From NCBI GenBank assembly GCA_026169535.1, contig JAPFCU010000063.1, forward strand, positions 56,622 to 120,621: 64,000 nucleotides of DNA. Direction: 5' to 3'. Positions within the stretch are counted from its first letter, which is position 1, and every line of letters begins with the position of its first letter. The DNA is from Blautia sp. (lineage in GTDB: Bacteria > Bacillota > Clostridia > Lachnospirales > Lachnospiraceae). Below, one piece after another: positions 1-8,434 of this stretch. Made by a program: the position numbers and the translations under genes. Below the pieces are notes generated by a model. It was given only the letters and a program-made list of their open reading frames with translations, had not been told where the DNA came from and made no database searches.

Positions 1-403
1 CGATAGAATGTGCTCTGCCGGAACTGAGGATTTTTTCCAGTTCCTTCCAGGTACTGAGATAGCATCCCGGAACTGGCCAGTGAATCAGGTAAAGATCAAT
101 GTAATCCAGGCCAAGCCGATCAAGACTTCGCTGAAAAGCTCCGTCTATATCTCCGAGCCGCTGTGCGTTGTTCCAGATTTTTGTGGTGACAAAAAGATCT
201 TTTCTGGGGATGCCGCATTTTGCAATACCCCTTCCGACCCCTTCTTCGTTCTTGTATGCGGAAGCGGTATCGATCAGCCGGTATCCGCATTTTACAGCGT
301 GGATGATCGCATTTTCGGCTTCGTTTTCTTTGGTTGCTTTATATACACCCAGCCCCAGAAGAGGCATTTTTTTATCATTGTTTAAAAATACGGCAGTTGT
401 CAA
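1..403 (-). CDS. Aldo/keto reductase, N-terminal part (runs off left edge)
   Basis: NADPH-dependent carbonyl/aldehyde reductase of the AKR family; only the first 134 codons are in the window. The start is a TTG at 403-401, seven bases after a strong AAGGAGG; no ATG fits better. The AKR catalytic tetrad is complete: Asp45 and Tyr50 (LIDTASAYKNE), Lys75 (FVTTKIW) and His108 (LIHWP). The N-terminal strand ending in GLGVYKA is also typical. The substrate cannot be told from this part. It is divergent from the nickel/CODH genes and shares a 400-bp intergenic region with them, which need not mean a shared role. Confidence 0.9.
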   Translation of the reverse strand, partial: MTTAVFLNNDKKMPLLGLGVYKATKENEAENAIIHAVKCGYRLIDTASAYKNEEGVGRGIAKCGIPRKDLFVTTKIWNNAQRLGDIDGAFQRSLDRLGLDYIDLYLIHWPVPGCYLSTWKELEKILSSGRAHSI

Positions 404-473
404 AATGTATCCTCCTTGCTTTTGGCCTGCTTTTTGGCCGTCTACCGGTTATTTCCTTACTCACATGCGTGCT

Positions 474-482
474 ATTATAACA
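474..482 (-). promoter_or_regulatory. Probable extended -10 promoter of the aldo/keto reductase
   Basis: On the minus strand the sequence reads TGTTATAAT (extended -10, TGnTATAAT), about 70 bases before the TTG start. There is no good -35, which fits an extended -10 promoter. The AT-rich stretch from here to about 684 holds no gene that I can see. Confidence 0.45.
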
Positions 483-684
483 TAAAAATGTGAAAGAAGA
501 ACATCAAATTTATTAAATATTTACTACGAAGACATGTGTATATATTATGTTAATAAAAAAACATGATTGTTAGAGAAATGTCAATAAAAGCGTAAAAGAA
601 GAAAAAGTAGAAAAAGTGTTAAAAACAGTGAAATGAATACAGGTGTTTTTTATATATTTTTAAGGGAATTTTATTAAGAATACC

Positions 685-713
685 TTGCTTATCTACAGGG
701 AAAGATGTATAAT
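685..713 (+). promoter_or_regulatory. Promoter of the nickel/CODH cluster
   Basis: -35 TTGCTT (685-690), 17-base spacer, perfect -10 TATAAT (708-713). Transcription would start near 720 and give an 85-base leader. The leader contains a short inverted repeat at 747-763 (CACTTTT.../AAAAGTG). It is the only clear promoter upstream of the accessory genes and cooS. Confidence 0.65.
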
Positions 714-806
714 ATACGTAATTGATAAATTCTTGTCAGAAGTCTGCACTTTTTTAAAAAGTGAAGGCTCTGTTCTATGCTATAAAGCAATAAGAAAGGA
801 GTAAAA

Positions 807-1220
807 ATGCATCTTATCAAAGACGAAAACGGTAATCTGATCCAGCATGGACATGAACATACACACGAACATACCCATGAGCATACACATGCAGACGGGG
901 TAACGCATTCTCATGCGCATACTCATGAGGCAGGCGGAGAACATGCCCATTCTCATGAGGGAGAGTGCCAGAATCATACACATGAGCACTGCGGTACCTG
1001 CCAGGGCGGAGACTGCGGAAAGGAAACGGTAGCTCTTCTTACTTACATGCTCCAGCATAATGAACATCATGCGCAGGAACTTGACCAGATGGCAGATAAC
1101 CTGGATAAAATGGAACTGCATGCATCTGCCAAAGCTATCAGGGACGCAGTTGCGGATTTCCAGAAAAGCAATATGCGTCTGGGACTTGCCCTGACACTTG
1201 TAAAAGAAGAACTGAAGTAA
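807..1220 (+). CDS. Histidine-rich, CooJ-like putative nickel-binding protein
   Basis: 137 residues with 23 histidines, 19 of them in the first ~62 residues, arranged as repeated HEHT/HSHAHTH units. A small Cys cluster (CGTCQGGDC) follows, then a helical C-terminal half (about residues 73-137) without a metal motif. The DNA under the His tract is an imperfect repeat of a GAACATACnCAy-type unit. Known: CooJ of Rhodospirillum rubrum is a His-rich nickel protein encoded beside cooC and cooT and helps load nickel into CODH. Here the gene is followed by cooT, cooC and cooS, so nickel storage or delivery is the best inference. Homology to CooJ itself is unproven; the likeness is composition and context. 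Cobalt or zinc binding is possible. RBS AAAGGAG precedes the ATG. Confidence 0.7.
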   Translation: MHLIKDENGNLIQHGHEHTHEHTHEHTHADGVTHSHAHTHEAGGEHAHSHEGECQNHTHEHCGTCQGGDCGKETVALLTYMLQHNEHHAQELDQMADNLDKMELHASAKAIRDAVADFQKSNMRLGLALTLVKEELK

Positions 1221-1245
1221 AAACTGACATCAGGAGGTAACAGAT

Positions 1246-1428
1246 ATGTGTCTTGCAACCGTATATAAAAACAGCGATGATTCCGTGATCTTTAAGAATG
1301 TAAGCCGCATTGATGTGGATGGAGAAAAGGTGATTCTTCGCGATATCATGGGTGATGAGAGAGTTGTAGAAGGAAAGATCCTTATGGTGGATCTGGCCAA
1401 CAGTATTGTGAAACTCAGCTGTGAATAA
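1246..1428 (+). CDS. cooT: CooT family nickel-binding protein
   Basis: A 60-residue protein beginning MCLATVY, the signature of the CooT family. In R. rubrum CooT (about 66 residues) a homodimer binds one Ni(II), with Cys2 as the critical ligand; that Cys2 is present here. The rest is an all-beta fold with alternating charged and hydrophobic residues. AGGAGG lies seven bases upstream of the ATG. It sits 25 bases after the His-rich gene and 46 bases before cooC, probably co-transcribed. Role inferred: nickel handling during maturation of CO dehydrogenase and/or acetyl-CoA synthase. Confidence 0.85.
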   Translation: MCLATVYKNSDDSVIFKNVSRIDVDGEKVILRDIMGDERVVEGKILMVDLANSIVKLSCE

Positions 1429-1474
1429 GACAGCGCAGATTTAATTTTGACAGAAATCAGGAGGCAGCTATTAT

Positions 1475-2245
1475 ATGGCACATGTGATTGCCGTTGCAGG
1501 TAAAGGCGGCGTAGGAAAGACAACCTTATGCGGAATGTTGATCCAGTATCTCTGTGAGAAGGGCAAGGGACCGATTCTCGCAGTAGATGCAGATGCGAAT
1601 TCCAATTTAAATGAAGTCCTTGGTGTGAAAGTGGATACTACATTAGGAGATGTCCGCGAAGAAATCGCTCAGGCGGAGCTTGCGGCAAAAAGCCCGATCC
1701 CCACAGGAATGTCCAAGGCAGACTATGCAGAACTCAGATTTGAGGACGCACTGATTGAAGACGATGACTTTGATCTGCTTGTTATGGGCAGAACACAGGG
1801 CAAGGGATGCTACTGCTATGTAAATGGACTTCTTCAGGCACAGCTTGCAAAATACCAGAACAATTATCCATATTTTGTAGTAGATAATGAAGCAGGCATG
1901 GAACATATCAGCCGCGGCGTTCTTCCGGGAATGCAGACAGCAATTCTGGTAAGTGACTGTTCCAGACGAGGGATTCAGGCAGTAGGAAGAATTGCAAAGC
2001 TGATCGAGGAATGTAATATGCATCCGACTACGGTAGGCCTGATCGTCAATCGTGCTCCTAAGGGAGAACTGAATCCGGGAGTTGTGGAAGAGATTGAAAA
2101 TCAGGGACTGAAGCTCCTGGGTGTGGTTCCTCAGGACGATGCGGTTTATGAATATGACTGTGAGGGACGCCCGACAGCATCACTTCCGGAGGATAATCCT
2201 GTGAAACAGGCACTTCGCAAAATCGTGGATAACCTGGAACTGTAA
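1475..2245 (+). CDS. cooC: CooC-type nickel-insertion ATPase (first copy)
   Basis: 256-residue MinD/NifH-like P-loop ATPase. The deviant Walker A GKGGVGKTT lies at residues 9-17, and the metal-binding CxC pair is Cys112-Tyr-Cys114 (KGCYCYVNG), the positions known from Carboxydothermus CooC1. Switch II is DNEAGMEHISRG. The family dimerises around Ni(II) through the CxC and uses ATP to insert nickel into the CODH C-cluster or the ACS A-cluster. It lies upstream of cooS and downstream of the CooJ-like and CooT genes, so CODH is the likeliest client. A second copy precedes acsB. RBS AGGAGG upstream. Confidence 0.92.
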   Translation: MAHVIAVAGKGGVGKTTLCGMLIQYLCEKGKGPILAVDADANSNLNEVLGVKVDTTLGDVREEIAQAELAAKSPIPTGMSKADYAELRFEDALIEDDDFDLLVMGRTQGKGCYCYVNGLLQAQLAKYQNNYPYFVVDNEAGMEHISRGVLPGMQTAILVSDCSRRGIQAVGRIAKLIEECNMHPTTVGLIVNRAPKGELNPGVVEEIENQGLKLLGVVPQDDAVYEYDCEGRPTASLPEDNPVKQALRKIVDNLEL

Positions 2246-2257
2246 TATATTGTATGT

Positions 2258-2278
2258 CTCTGCTCTTGGTGAGCAGAG
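2258..2278 (+). terminator. Intercistronic hairpin between cooC and cooS
   Basis: CTCTGCTC / GAGCAGAG, eight base pairs with a five-base loop, just after cooC. There is no T-run, so it is a weak terminator or mRNA-processing/stabilising hairpin rather than a clear stop. A second inverted repeat, AACCCAT (2325-2331) / ATGGGTT (2340-2346), lies further on in the 180-base gap before cooS. Confidence 0.45.
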
Positions 2279-2425
2279 ATGTTATGCCGGGGAGGAAAAG
2301 CCCTGGTCGCTTTTTACATGAAATAACCCATGGGCGGGGATGGGTTCTGTTCCATGGTTTATTAAAAAAATACAAAGAAAGAAAAATATACATGAAATAT
2401 CATGTATCATTAAAGGAGGTCTATA

Positions 2426-4318
2426 ATGAGTGAATTCAAATTAACGACAGTGGAAGAATTTGAAGCTGCCACCAACAGACTGTTAGAGACCGGAGCCAAG
2501 GTTGGCGCGGATTCCTGGCAGATGCGTGTAAAAAACCAGACTCCACACTGTAAATTCGGTGAAAAGGGAATCTGCTGCCGTATCTGTTCCATGGGACCAT
2601 GCCGTATTACTGCAAAAGCTCCAAGAGGAATCTGCGGTTGTGATGCACATGGTATCGTAGGACGTAATTTCCTGAAATTTACAGCTGGCGGAGCTGCAAC
2701 ACATTCTGACCATGGTCGTGAGATCTGTCACACACTTCACTGTGTAAAACCGGATGGAAACTATAAGGTAAAGGATTCTGAGAAGCTGATCCGCATTGCA
2801 AAAGAGTGGGGAGTAGAAACAGAAGGCAAAGATATCTACGATCTGGCTCATGAGATGGCTGAGGTTGGTCTTATGGAGTATGGTAAACCATTTGGCTACC
2901 AGAGATTCCTTGACAGAATGCCAGCAGGACAGAAAGAAAGACTCATTGAAAATGAAATCGCACCGCGTGCAATTGACCGTGAGGTAGCTTCCTCTATGCA
3001 TATGACACATATGGGATGTTCTTCTCTTCCGGAAGCACTTGTAAAACAGTCTATCCGCTGTGGTCTTGCTGATGGATGGGGCGGTTCCATGATGGGAACA
3101 GAATTCTCCGACGTTCTTTTCGGAACACCGAAGCCGATCGATACCGAAGCAAACCTTGGTGTTATGGTTGAGGAAAACGTAAACATCGTAGTTCACGGAC
3201 ATGACCCGAGTCTTTCTGAGATGATCTGCGAGTATGCAGACAGCAAGGAAATGATCGATTACGCAAAATCTGTTGGTGCAAAAGGAATTACCGTATCAGG
3301 TGTCTGTTGTACATCCAACGAAGTTGCTATGCGCCGCGGAATTCCGATGGCAGGTAACTTCCTGCAGCAGGAAAACGTAGTTCTTACAGGTGCATGTGAG
3401 GCTATCGTAGTAGACGTTCAGTGTATTTTCCCGGCATTAGGACCACTGAGCAAATGCTTCCATACTAAATTTATTACAACTTCTCCGATCGCTCAGATGC
3501 CGGATTCTGATTTTATCAGATTCGATGCGGAAACAGCAGGAGAAAATGCAAAAGCAATCGTTAAGCTTGCTATTGACAACTTCAAGAACAGAAAACCGGA
3601 GCTTGTACATATTCCGCAGCTGAAACAGAAAGCTACTGTTGGTTATTCTGTAGAAGCAATCGTAAAAACTCTGGACGGCGTTACCAACTCTCAGGTAGAT
3701 GAGCTTGGAACAACCAAACCGCTTCTTGAGTGTATTACATCCGGTGTTATCCGTGGTGCAGTTGCCATGGTTGGATGTAACAACCCGAAAATCCGTCCTG
3801 ACTATGCACATATCGAGCTGATGAAGAAATGTATCGCAAACGATATCGTGATCATCGCTTCCGGATGTTCTGCACAGGCTGCTGCAAAAGCAGGTCTTAT
3901 GGACAAATCCGCAAAAGATCTCTGCGGCGCAGGTCTGAAACGTGTCTGTGAGCTGGCAGATATCCCGCCGGTACTTCACATGGGATCCTGTGTAGATATT
4001 TCCCGTATGCTGAACCTTGCTGCAGAGCTTGCAAAAGATGCGGGTCTTCAGATCCATCAGCTTCCGGTTGTAGGATGTGCTCCTGAGTGGATGTCCGAAA
4101 AGGCAGTATCTATCGGTAACTATGTAATCGGTACAGGTATTGACACATTCCTTGGCGTTGATCCATATGTTTCCGGTTCTGACCAGATGTGCCAGCTTCT
4201 TACAGAAGGTACCAGAAAATGGGTGGATGCAGCTTATACAGTAGAAACAGATATCGAAAAATTAGTTGACCTGATGATCGAAAGAATTGAAGAAAAGAGA
4301 ACAGCACTGGGAATCTGA
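2426..4318 (+). CDS. cooS: Anaerobic CO dehydrogenase, catalytic Ni-Fe-S subunit
   Basis: 630 residues, usual length for CooS/AcsA. It reduces CO2 to CO for acetyl-CoA synthase (and oxidises CO in reverse). N-terminal Cys42, Cys50, Cys51, Cys54, Cys59 and the Cys70/Cys72 pair match the shared D-cluster and B-cluster ligands. The C-cluster elements follow in order: HMTHMGCSS, GVCCTSNE, GACEAIVVDVQC, MVGCNNPK, SGCSAQAAA and MGSCVDISR. RBS AAAGGAGG precedes the ATG. It is flanked by two cooC genes and followed by acsB, so this is the acetogenic CODH/ACS alpha-type partner (acsA) rather than a stand-alone CODH. No frameshift or missing ligand seen. Confidence 0.97.
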   Translation: MSEFKLTTVEEFEAATNRLLETGAKVGADSWQMRVKNQTPHCKFGEKGICCRICSMGPCRITAKAPRGICGCDAHGIVGRNFLKFTAGGAATHSDHGREICHTLHCVKPDGNYKVKDSEKLIRIAKEWGVETEGKDIYDLAHEMAEVGLMEYGKPFGYQRFLDRMPAGQKERLIENEIAPRAIDREVASSMHMTHMGCSSLPEALVKQSIRCGLADGWGGSMMGTEFSDVLFGTPKPIDTEANLGVMVEENVNIVVHGHDPSLSEMICEYADSKEMIDYAKSVGAKGITVSGVCCTSNEVAMRRGIPMAGNFLQQENVVLTGACEAIVVDVQCIFPALGPLSKCFHTKFITTSPIAQMPDSDFIRFDAETAGENAKAIVKLAIDNFKNRKPELVHIPQLKQKATVGYSVEAIVKTLDGVTNSQVDELGTTKPLLECITSGVIRGAVAMVGCNNPKIRPDYAHIELMKKCIANDIVIIASGCSAQAAAKAGLMDKSAKDLCGAGLKRVCELADIPPVLHMGSCVDISRMLNLAAELAKDAGLQIHQLPVVGCAPEWMSEKAVSIGNYVIGTGIDTFLGVDPYVSGSDQMCQLLTEGTRKWVDAAYTVETDIEKLVDLMIERIEEKRTALGI

Positions 4319-4367
4319 TAAATACAGATAACTGTGCAGAAATTATGACAAAGGTGGATGACGTAAA

Positions 4368-5132
4368 ATGAAAATAGCAGTTACAGGCAAAGGCGGCGTG
4401 GGAAAAACTACATTTGCGGCTACGCTGGCCCGTTTATATGCAGAGGAGGGAAGACCTGTCCTTGCGGCAGACGTGGATCCTGATGCAAATCTGGGACTTG
4501 CTCTTGGGTTTGATGAGGAAACACTGGACTCCATAACTCCCATTTCAAAAATGAGGAAACTGGTAGAAGAACGGACCGGTGCATCGGCAGACAATCAGTT
4601 TTACCATCTGAATCCAAAAGTAGACGATATTCCGGAGAAATACGGAAAGGTCTGCAACGGAGTCAGACTGCTGGTTCTTGGAACTGTTGAGACAGGCGGC
4701 GGCGGATGTGTGTGTCCGGAACATGTGATGCTGAAGCGCATCATCAGCAATATGGTCCTCAGAAGAGAGGATGTAGTAATCCTTGATATGGAGGCCGGCC
4801 TTGAACATCTGGGCAGAGGAACAACGGAAGGAGTAGATGCCTTTATTGTTGTGATCGAGCCTGGAGCCAGAAGTGTACAGACATACAAAAATGTAAAGCG
4901 TCTGGCAAAAGATCTGGGAGTAGCCCAGGTTAAGGTTGTGGCCAATAAGGTTCGCAACGAGGAGGATGAAGCTTTTATCCTCGGACGGATTCCACAGGAA
5001 GATCTTTTAGGTATGATCCACTATAATACAGAGGTGATCGATGCTGACAGACAGGGCAAATCCCCTTATGACTTCAGTGAAACCGTCACCGGTGAGATCA
5101 GAAGCATCAAAGATAAGATTGATCGTCAGTGA
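4368..5132 (+). CDS. cooC: CooC/AcsF-type nickel-insertion ATPase (second copy)
   Basis: 254 residues, same family as the copy at 1475 but clearly diverged. Walker A GKGGVGKTT at residues 8-16, metal-binding Cys114-Val-Cys116 (GGGCVCPEH), switch II DMEAGLEHLGRG. It lies 49 bases after cooS and 23 bases before acsB. Known: AcsF is the CooC paralogue associated with ACS A-cluster nickel loading in Moorella. Inference: this copy serves AcsB while the other serves CooS, but sequence alone does not prove the split. RBS AAAGGTGG, then the ATG. Confidence 0.9.
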   Translation: MKIAVTGKGGVGKTTFAATLARLYAEEGRPVLAADVDPDANLGLALGFDEETLDSITPISKMRKLVEERTGASADNQFYHLNPKVDDIPEKYGKVCNGVRLLVLGTVETGGGGCVCPEHVMLKRIISNMVLRREDVVILDMEAGLEHLGRGTTEGVDAFIVVIEPGARSVQTYKNVKRLAKDLGVAQVKVVANKVRNEEDEAFILGRIPQEDLLGMIHYNTEVIDADRQGKSPYDFSETVTGEIRSIKDKIDRQ

Positions 5133-5155
5133 TCGTTAAATTAGGAGGTATAACA

Positions 5156-7282
5156 GTGACTTTATTTGAAAGCGTTTTCGCGGGAAATGATGCCGTATAT
5201 GGACTCACTGAGAGCGCCATTGACCAGGCAATTGCAACACACGGAGCAGACAAAGCTGTCAGCTTCCCGAATACAGCATATTCTCTTCCCTGCTACTATG
5301 CAGTAACAGGAACAAAAGTTGGCACTCTTGCAGAGTTAAAAGAAGCTCTTGGCGTTGTAAAAACTCTTATGACAAGAGAAAAAAGAACACATGACGTATT
5401 TATGTCAGGTGTGGCTACAGCACTTTGCGCTGAGTTTATCGAGGTTCTGAAATATCTGGACGGAGCAGTTCCTTACGAGGAGCCATGCTACGGACATCTT
5501 GCAGATGCAGTGATCCGTGAACTTGGTGTTCCGCTTGTTACAGGCGATATCCCGGGCGTAGCAGTTATTCTTGGAAAAGCAGCTTCTCCGGAAGAAGCCG
5601 CAGCTCTTGTAAAATCCTATCAGGCACAGGGTATCCTGGTAACACTGGTAGGCGATGTGATCGACCAGCTTGCTGAGATCAACTACAAGACAGGCGCAAA
5701 TGTACGTGTGATTCCGCTTGGAAAAGATGTTACAGCAGTAATTCACGTAGTTTCCGTAGCACTTCGTGCAGCTTTGATCTTTGGTAACGTAAAACCAGGC
5801 GATGCTGCAACACTTATGGAATACACCATGAAACGTGTACCTGCATTTGTAAATGCATTTGCACCGCTCAATGACGTTATCGTTGCATGTGGAGCAGGCG
5901 CTATCGCTCTTGGATTCCCGGTTATCACAAACCAGGAAGACGTTGCAAGAGTTCCGAAGAGCCTGATCTGCCAGACAGATGTTTCCAAATGGAACGCAAC
6001 TTCTCTGGAAGCACGCGATATCAAGATTAAGATTACAAATATCGACATTCCTGTTGCGTTTGCATCTGCATTCGAGGGTGAGATCATCCGTCGTAAAGAC
6101 ATGCAGGTAGAGTTTGACGGTTCCCGTGTAGACTGTGCCGAGCTTGTACAGACATGTGATGCAAGTGAGATCGAAGATCATAAGATTACAGTGATCGGAC
6201 CGGAAGCTGATGAGATGGAACTTGGAAGCAAGAACAGTATCGCATATGTTGTTAAAGTTGCAGGCAAGAACATGCAGGCTGACTTTGAACCGGTTATCGA
6301 GCGTAAGTTCCATAACTACATTAACTGCATCGAGGGTGTATATCATACAGGCCAGAGAGATATGCAGCGTATCCGTATCAGCATTGACGCTTTTAACGCA
6401 GGCTTCCGTATCAAACACCTTGGAGAGGTTCTTTATGCACAGGTTAAGAATGAGTTTGATGCTGTTGTTGACAAGTGTGAAGTTGTAATCTATACAGATC
6501 CGGCAGAATGTACAAGAGTACGTCATGAGGTTGCTATCCCGACATTTGAGAAACGTGACGAGCGTCTTGACAACCTTACTGATGAATCTGTAGATGTTTA
6601 CTACAGCTGTATTCTCTGCCAGGCATTCTCCCCAAGCCACGTATGCGTGGTAACACCAGAGAGACTTGGTCTTTGCGGAGCTGTTTCATGGCTGGATGCA
6701 AAAGCTACCAACGAGCTTGATCCGGCAGGTCCTTGTCAGGTAATTACCAAAGAAAGACCGATCGACGAAAACCTTGGCGCTTATGAAGACGTAGATGAAG
6801 CAGTACAGAAATTCTCCCAGGGCGCACTGGAGCATGTAACTCTGTACTCCATTATGCAGGATCCTATGACTTCCTGCGGATGCTTCGAGTGTATCTGCGG
6901 TATCGAGCCGTTCTCCAATGGTGTTGTTATTGCTAACCGTGAGTATGCAGGAATGACTCCTCTTGGAATGACCTTCCCAGAGATGGCTTCCATGACAGGC
7001 GGCGGTGTACAGACACCAGGCTTTATGGGACATGGTAAACACTTCATTTCTTCTAAGAAGTTCATGAAGGCAGAAGGCGGTATCGAGCGTATCGTATGGA
7101 TGCCGAAGGAGCTGAAGGAGTTTGTTGCAGACAGACTGAATGCAACAGCAAAAGAGCTTTACGGAATCGAAAACTTCACAGATATGATCGGTGATGAAAC
7201 TATAGCAGAAGATCCTGAGACACTGGTAGCGTTCCTTACAGAAAAGGGACATCCGGCGCTTGGACTGGATCCGATGATGTAA
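5156..7282 (+). CDS. acsB: Acetyl-CoA synthase (CODH/ACS beta subunit)
   Basis: Joins CO, the corrinoid methyl group and CoA to acetyl-CoA at a Ni-Ni-[4Fe4S] A-cluster. The start chosen is GTG 5156, seven bases after AGGAGG (5143-5148), giving MTLFESVFAGNDAVYG and 708 residues; an upstream in-frame GTG at 5129 lacks an RBS. A-cluster cysteines are Cys485, Cys488, Cys497, Cys507 (CILCQ...HVC...GLC) and the Cys574-Gly-Cys576 pair (CGCFECICG). The spacings (3, 9, 10 and 89 residues) equal those of Moorella AcsB Cys506/509/518/528 and 595/597. The enzyme lacks only about 20 N-terminal residues relative to Moorella. Confidence 0.97.
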   Translation: MTLFESVFAGNDAVYGLTESAIDQAIATHGADKAVSFPNTAYSLPCYYAVTGTKVGTLAELKEALGVVKTLMTREKRTHDVFMSGVATALCAEFIEVLKYLDGAVPYEEPCYGHLADAVIRELGVPLVTGDIPGVAVILGKAASPEEAAALVKSYQAQGILVTLVGDVIDQLAEINYKTGANVRVIPLGKDVTAVIHVVSVALRAALIFGNVKPGDAATLMEYTMKRVPAFVNAFAPLNDVIVACGAGAIALGFPVITNQEDVARVPKSLICQTDVSKWNATSLEARDIKIKITNIDIPVAFASAFEGEIIRRKDMQVEFDGSRVDCAELVQTCDASEIEDHKITVIGPEADEMELGSKNSIAYVVKVAGKNMQADFEPVIERKFHNYINCIEGVYHTGQRDMQRIRISIDAFNAGFRIKHLGEVLYAQVKNEFDAVVDKCEVVIYTDPAECTRVRHEVAIPTFEKRDERLDNLTDESVDVYYSCILCQAFSPSHVCVVTPERLGLCGAVSWLDAKATNELDPAGPCQVITKERPIDENLGAYEDVDEAVQKFSQGALEHVTLYSIMQDPMTSCGCFECICGIEPFSNGVVIANREYAGMTPLGMTFPEMASMTGGGVQTPGFMGHGKHFISSKKFMKAEGGIERIVWMPKELKEFVADRLNATAKELYGIENFTDMIGDETIAEDPETLVAFLTEKGHPALGLDPMM

Positions 7283-7314
7283 TTTTTTCGATATACAGGA
7301 AAGTTAAGAAAATA

Positions 7315-7350
7315 TCTCTTCCGGTCTCCTGTAAGGGAGACCGGAAGAGA
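7315..7350 (+). other. Long perfect hairpin between acsB and acsD
   Basis: A 15-bp perfect inverted repeat: TCTCTTCCGGTCTCC at 7315-7329 and its complement at 7336-7350, loop of six. The bases after it are TGAATAAAAAAA, so there is no T-run on the plus strand; it is not a textbook terminator. It could stabilise the 3' end of an acsB transcript or be a processing site. Confidence 0.6.
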
Positions 7351-7383
7351 TGAATAAAAAAATTAGAAAAAGGGCTGACTGGC

Positions 7384-7413
7384 TTGTCAACGCCCTTTAA
7401 AGTGTTGTATAAT
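7384..7413 (+). promoter_or_regulatory. Internal promoter for acsDCE
   Basis: -35 TTGTCA (7384-7389), 18-base spacer, -10 TATAAT (7408-7413), 58 bases before acsD. An inverted repeat AAAGGGC (7369-7375) / GCCCTTT (7392-7398) brackets the -35 and could be an operator. With the preceding hairpin it suggests that the corrinoid protein and methyltransferase genes can be transcribed separately from cooS-acsB. Confidence 0.5.
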
Positions 7414-7470
7414 AATAAATAGATCATGAATTAACATGTATTTAAATTTTTAAGAGGAGGCTAATGTAAA

Positions 7471-8412
7471 ATGCCGTTTAATCAGAAACCACAAAAGTTT
7501 AATGCAAAGATCAACTCTGTCACAATCGGAAGCGGAGATAAGACTGTGACATTTGGTGGAGACAGCACATTTCCATTTTATACCTTTGATGCTCCGTCAG
7601 AAAACTGCGCTAAAGTAGGCGTAGAGATTTCTGATATGGGCCTTGAAGGAATGTCTGAAGGAGTTAAGGCATATTATGACGGAGCTTCCACAATAGGTGA
7701 GATCGCTAAAAAAGCAGCAGCTATGGAAGGCGCTGACTTTGTTGCCCTGATTCTGGAAGGCGGCGATCCGAACGGTGAAAACAAACCTATTGAGGATCTG
7801 ATCGCAGTTGTAAAAGAGGTTGCAGAAGCAGTAGACTGTCCGCTTGTTGTAGAAGGCTGCAAAAACGTAGAGAAGGATGCGGAACTTCTTCCGAAGGTTG
7901 CAGAAGCTCTTCAGGGAAGAAATGCCCTGATCCTTTCCGAAAAAGAAGAAAACTACAAAGCAATCGGTGCAGCAGCAGGTCTGGCATACAATCAGATCGT
8001 TGGTGCTGAGTCTGCCGTTGATATCAACCTTGCAAAACAGCTGAACGTTGTTACTACACAGCTTGGTGTTGATGCAAAAAAAATCGTTATGAATATTGGT
8101 AGTGCAGCAGCAGGTTACGGATACGAGTATGTAGTATCTACTATGGACCGTATCAAAGGCGCTGCTCTTGGTCAGAATGACAATATGCTGCAGATGCCTA
8201 TTATCACACCTGTTTCCGCTGAGACATGGGGAGTAAAAGAAGCAACTGCTTCTGAAGCTGACATGCCGGAGTGGGGACCGCAGGATGATCGTGGAATTGA
8301 TATGGAAGTTATGACAGCAGCTGCAGACCTTGCAGCAGGTTCTGATGCCGTTATCTTAAGACATCCGGAATCCGTAAAGACAATTTCCAAGATGATCAAA
8401 GCACTTGCGTAA
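7471..8412 (+). CDS. acsD: Corrinoid iron-sulfur protein, small subunit
   Basis: 313 residues, matching CODH/ACS delta (CFeSP small) subunits. The start MPFNQKPQKFNAKI and the early segment VTIGSGDKTVTFGGD are characteristic. The fold is a TIM barrel that, with AcsC, cradles the cobamide which carries the methyl group from AcsE to AcsB. GAGGAGG precedes the ATG by about ten bases. The gene is 22 bases from acsC and forms the start of the acsDCE block. Confidence 0.95.
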   Translation: MPFNQKPQKFNAKINSVTIGSGDKTVTFGGDSTFPFYTFDAPSENCAKVGVEISDMGLEGMSEGVKAYYDGASTIGEIAKKAAAMEGADFVALILEGGDPNGENKPIEDLIAVVKEVAEAVDCPLVVEGCKNVEKDAELLPKVAEALQGRNALILSEKEENYKAIGAAAGLAYNQIVGAESAVDINLAKQLNVVTTQLGVDAKKIVMNIGSAAAGYGYEYVVSTMDRIKGAALGQNDNMLQMPIITPVSAETWGVKEATASEADMPEWGPQDDRGIDMEVMTAAADLAAGSDAVILRHPESVKTISKMIKALA

Positions 8413-8434
8413 CGAATAGGAGGATAAAAGAGCT

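Noticed and set aside
847..960. CAT/CAC-rich tandem repeat as a satellite or CRISPR-like element.
   Set aside because: The repeat unit is degenerate, in frame, and codes for the His tract; there are no regular spacers.
2246..2425. Extra small gene between cooC and cooS.
   Set aside because: The short open frames lack RBS and overlap two hairpins; the region looks like a non-coding leader.
5405..6640. Long open frame on the minus strand (411 codons) inside acsB, rich in cysteine.
   Set aside because: It is the antisense of the highly biased acsB coding sequence; no RBS, no family resemblance, and the plus-strand gene is certain.
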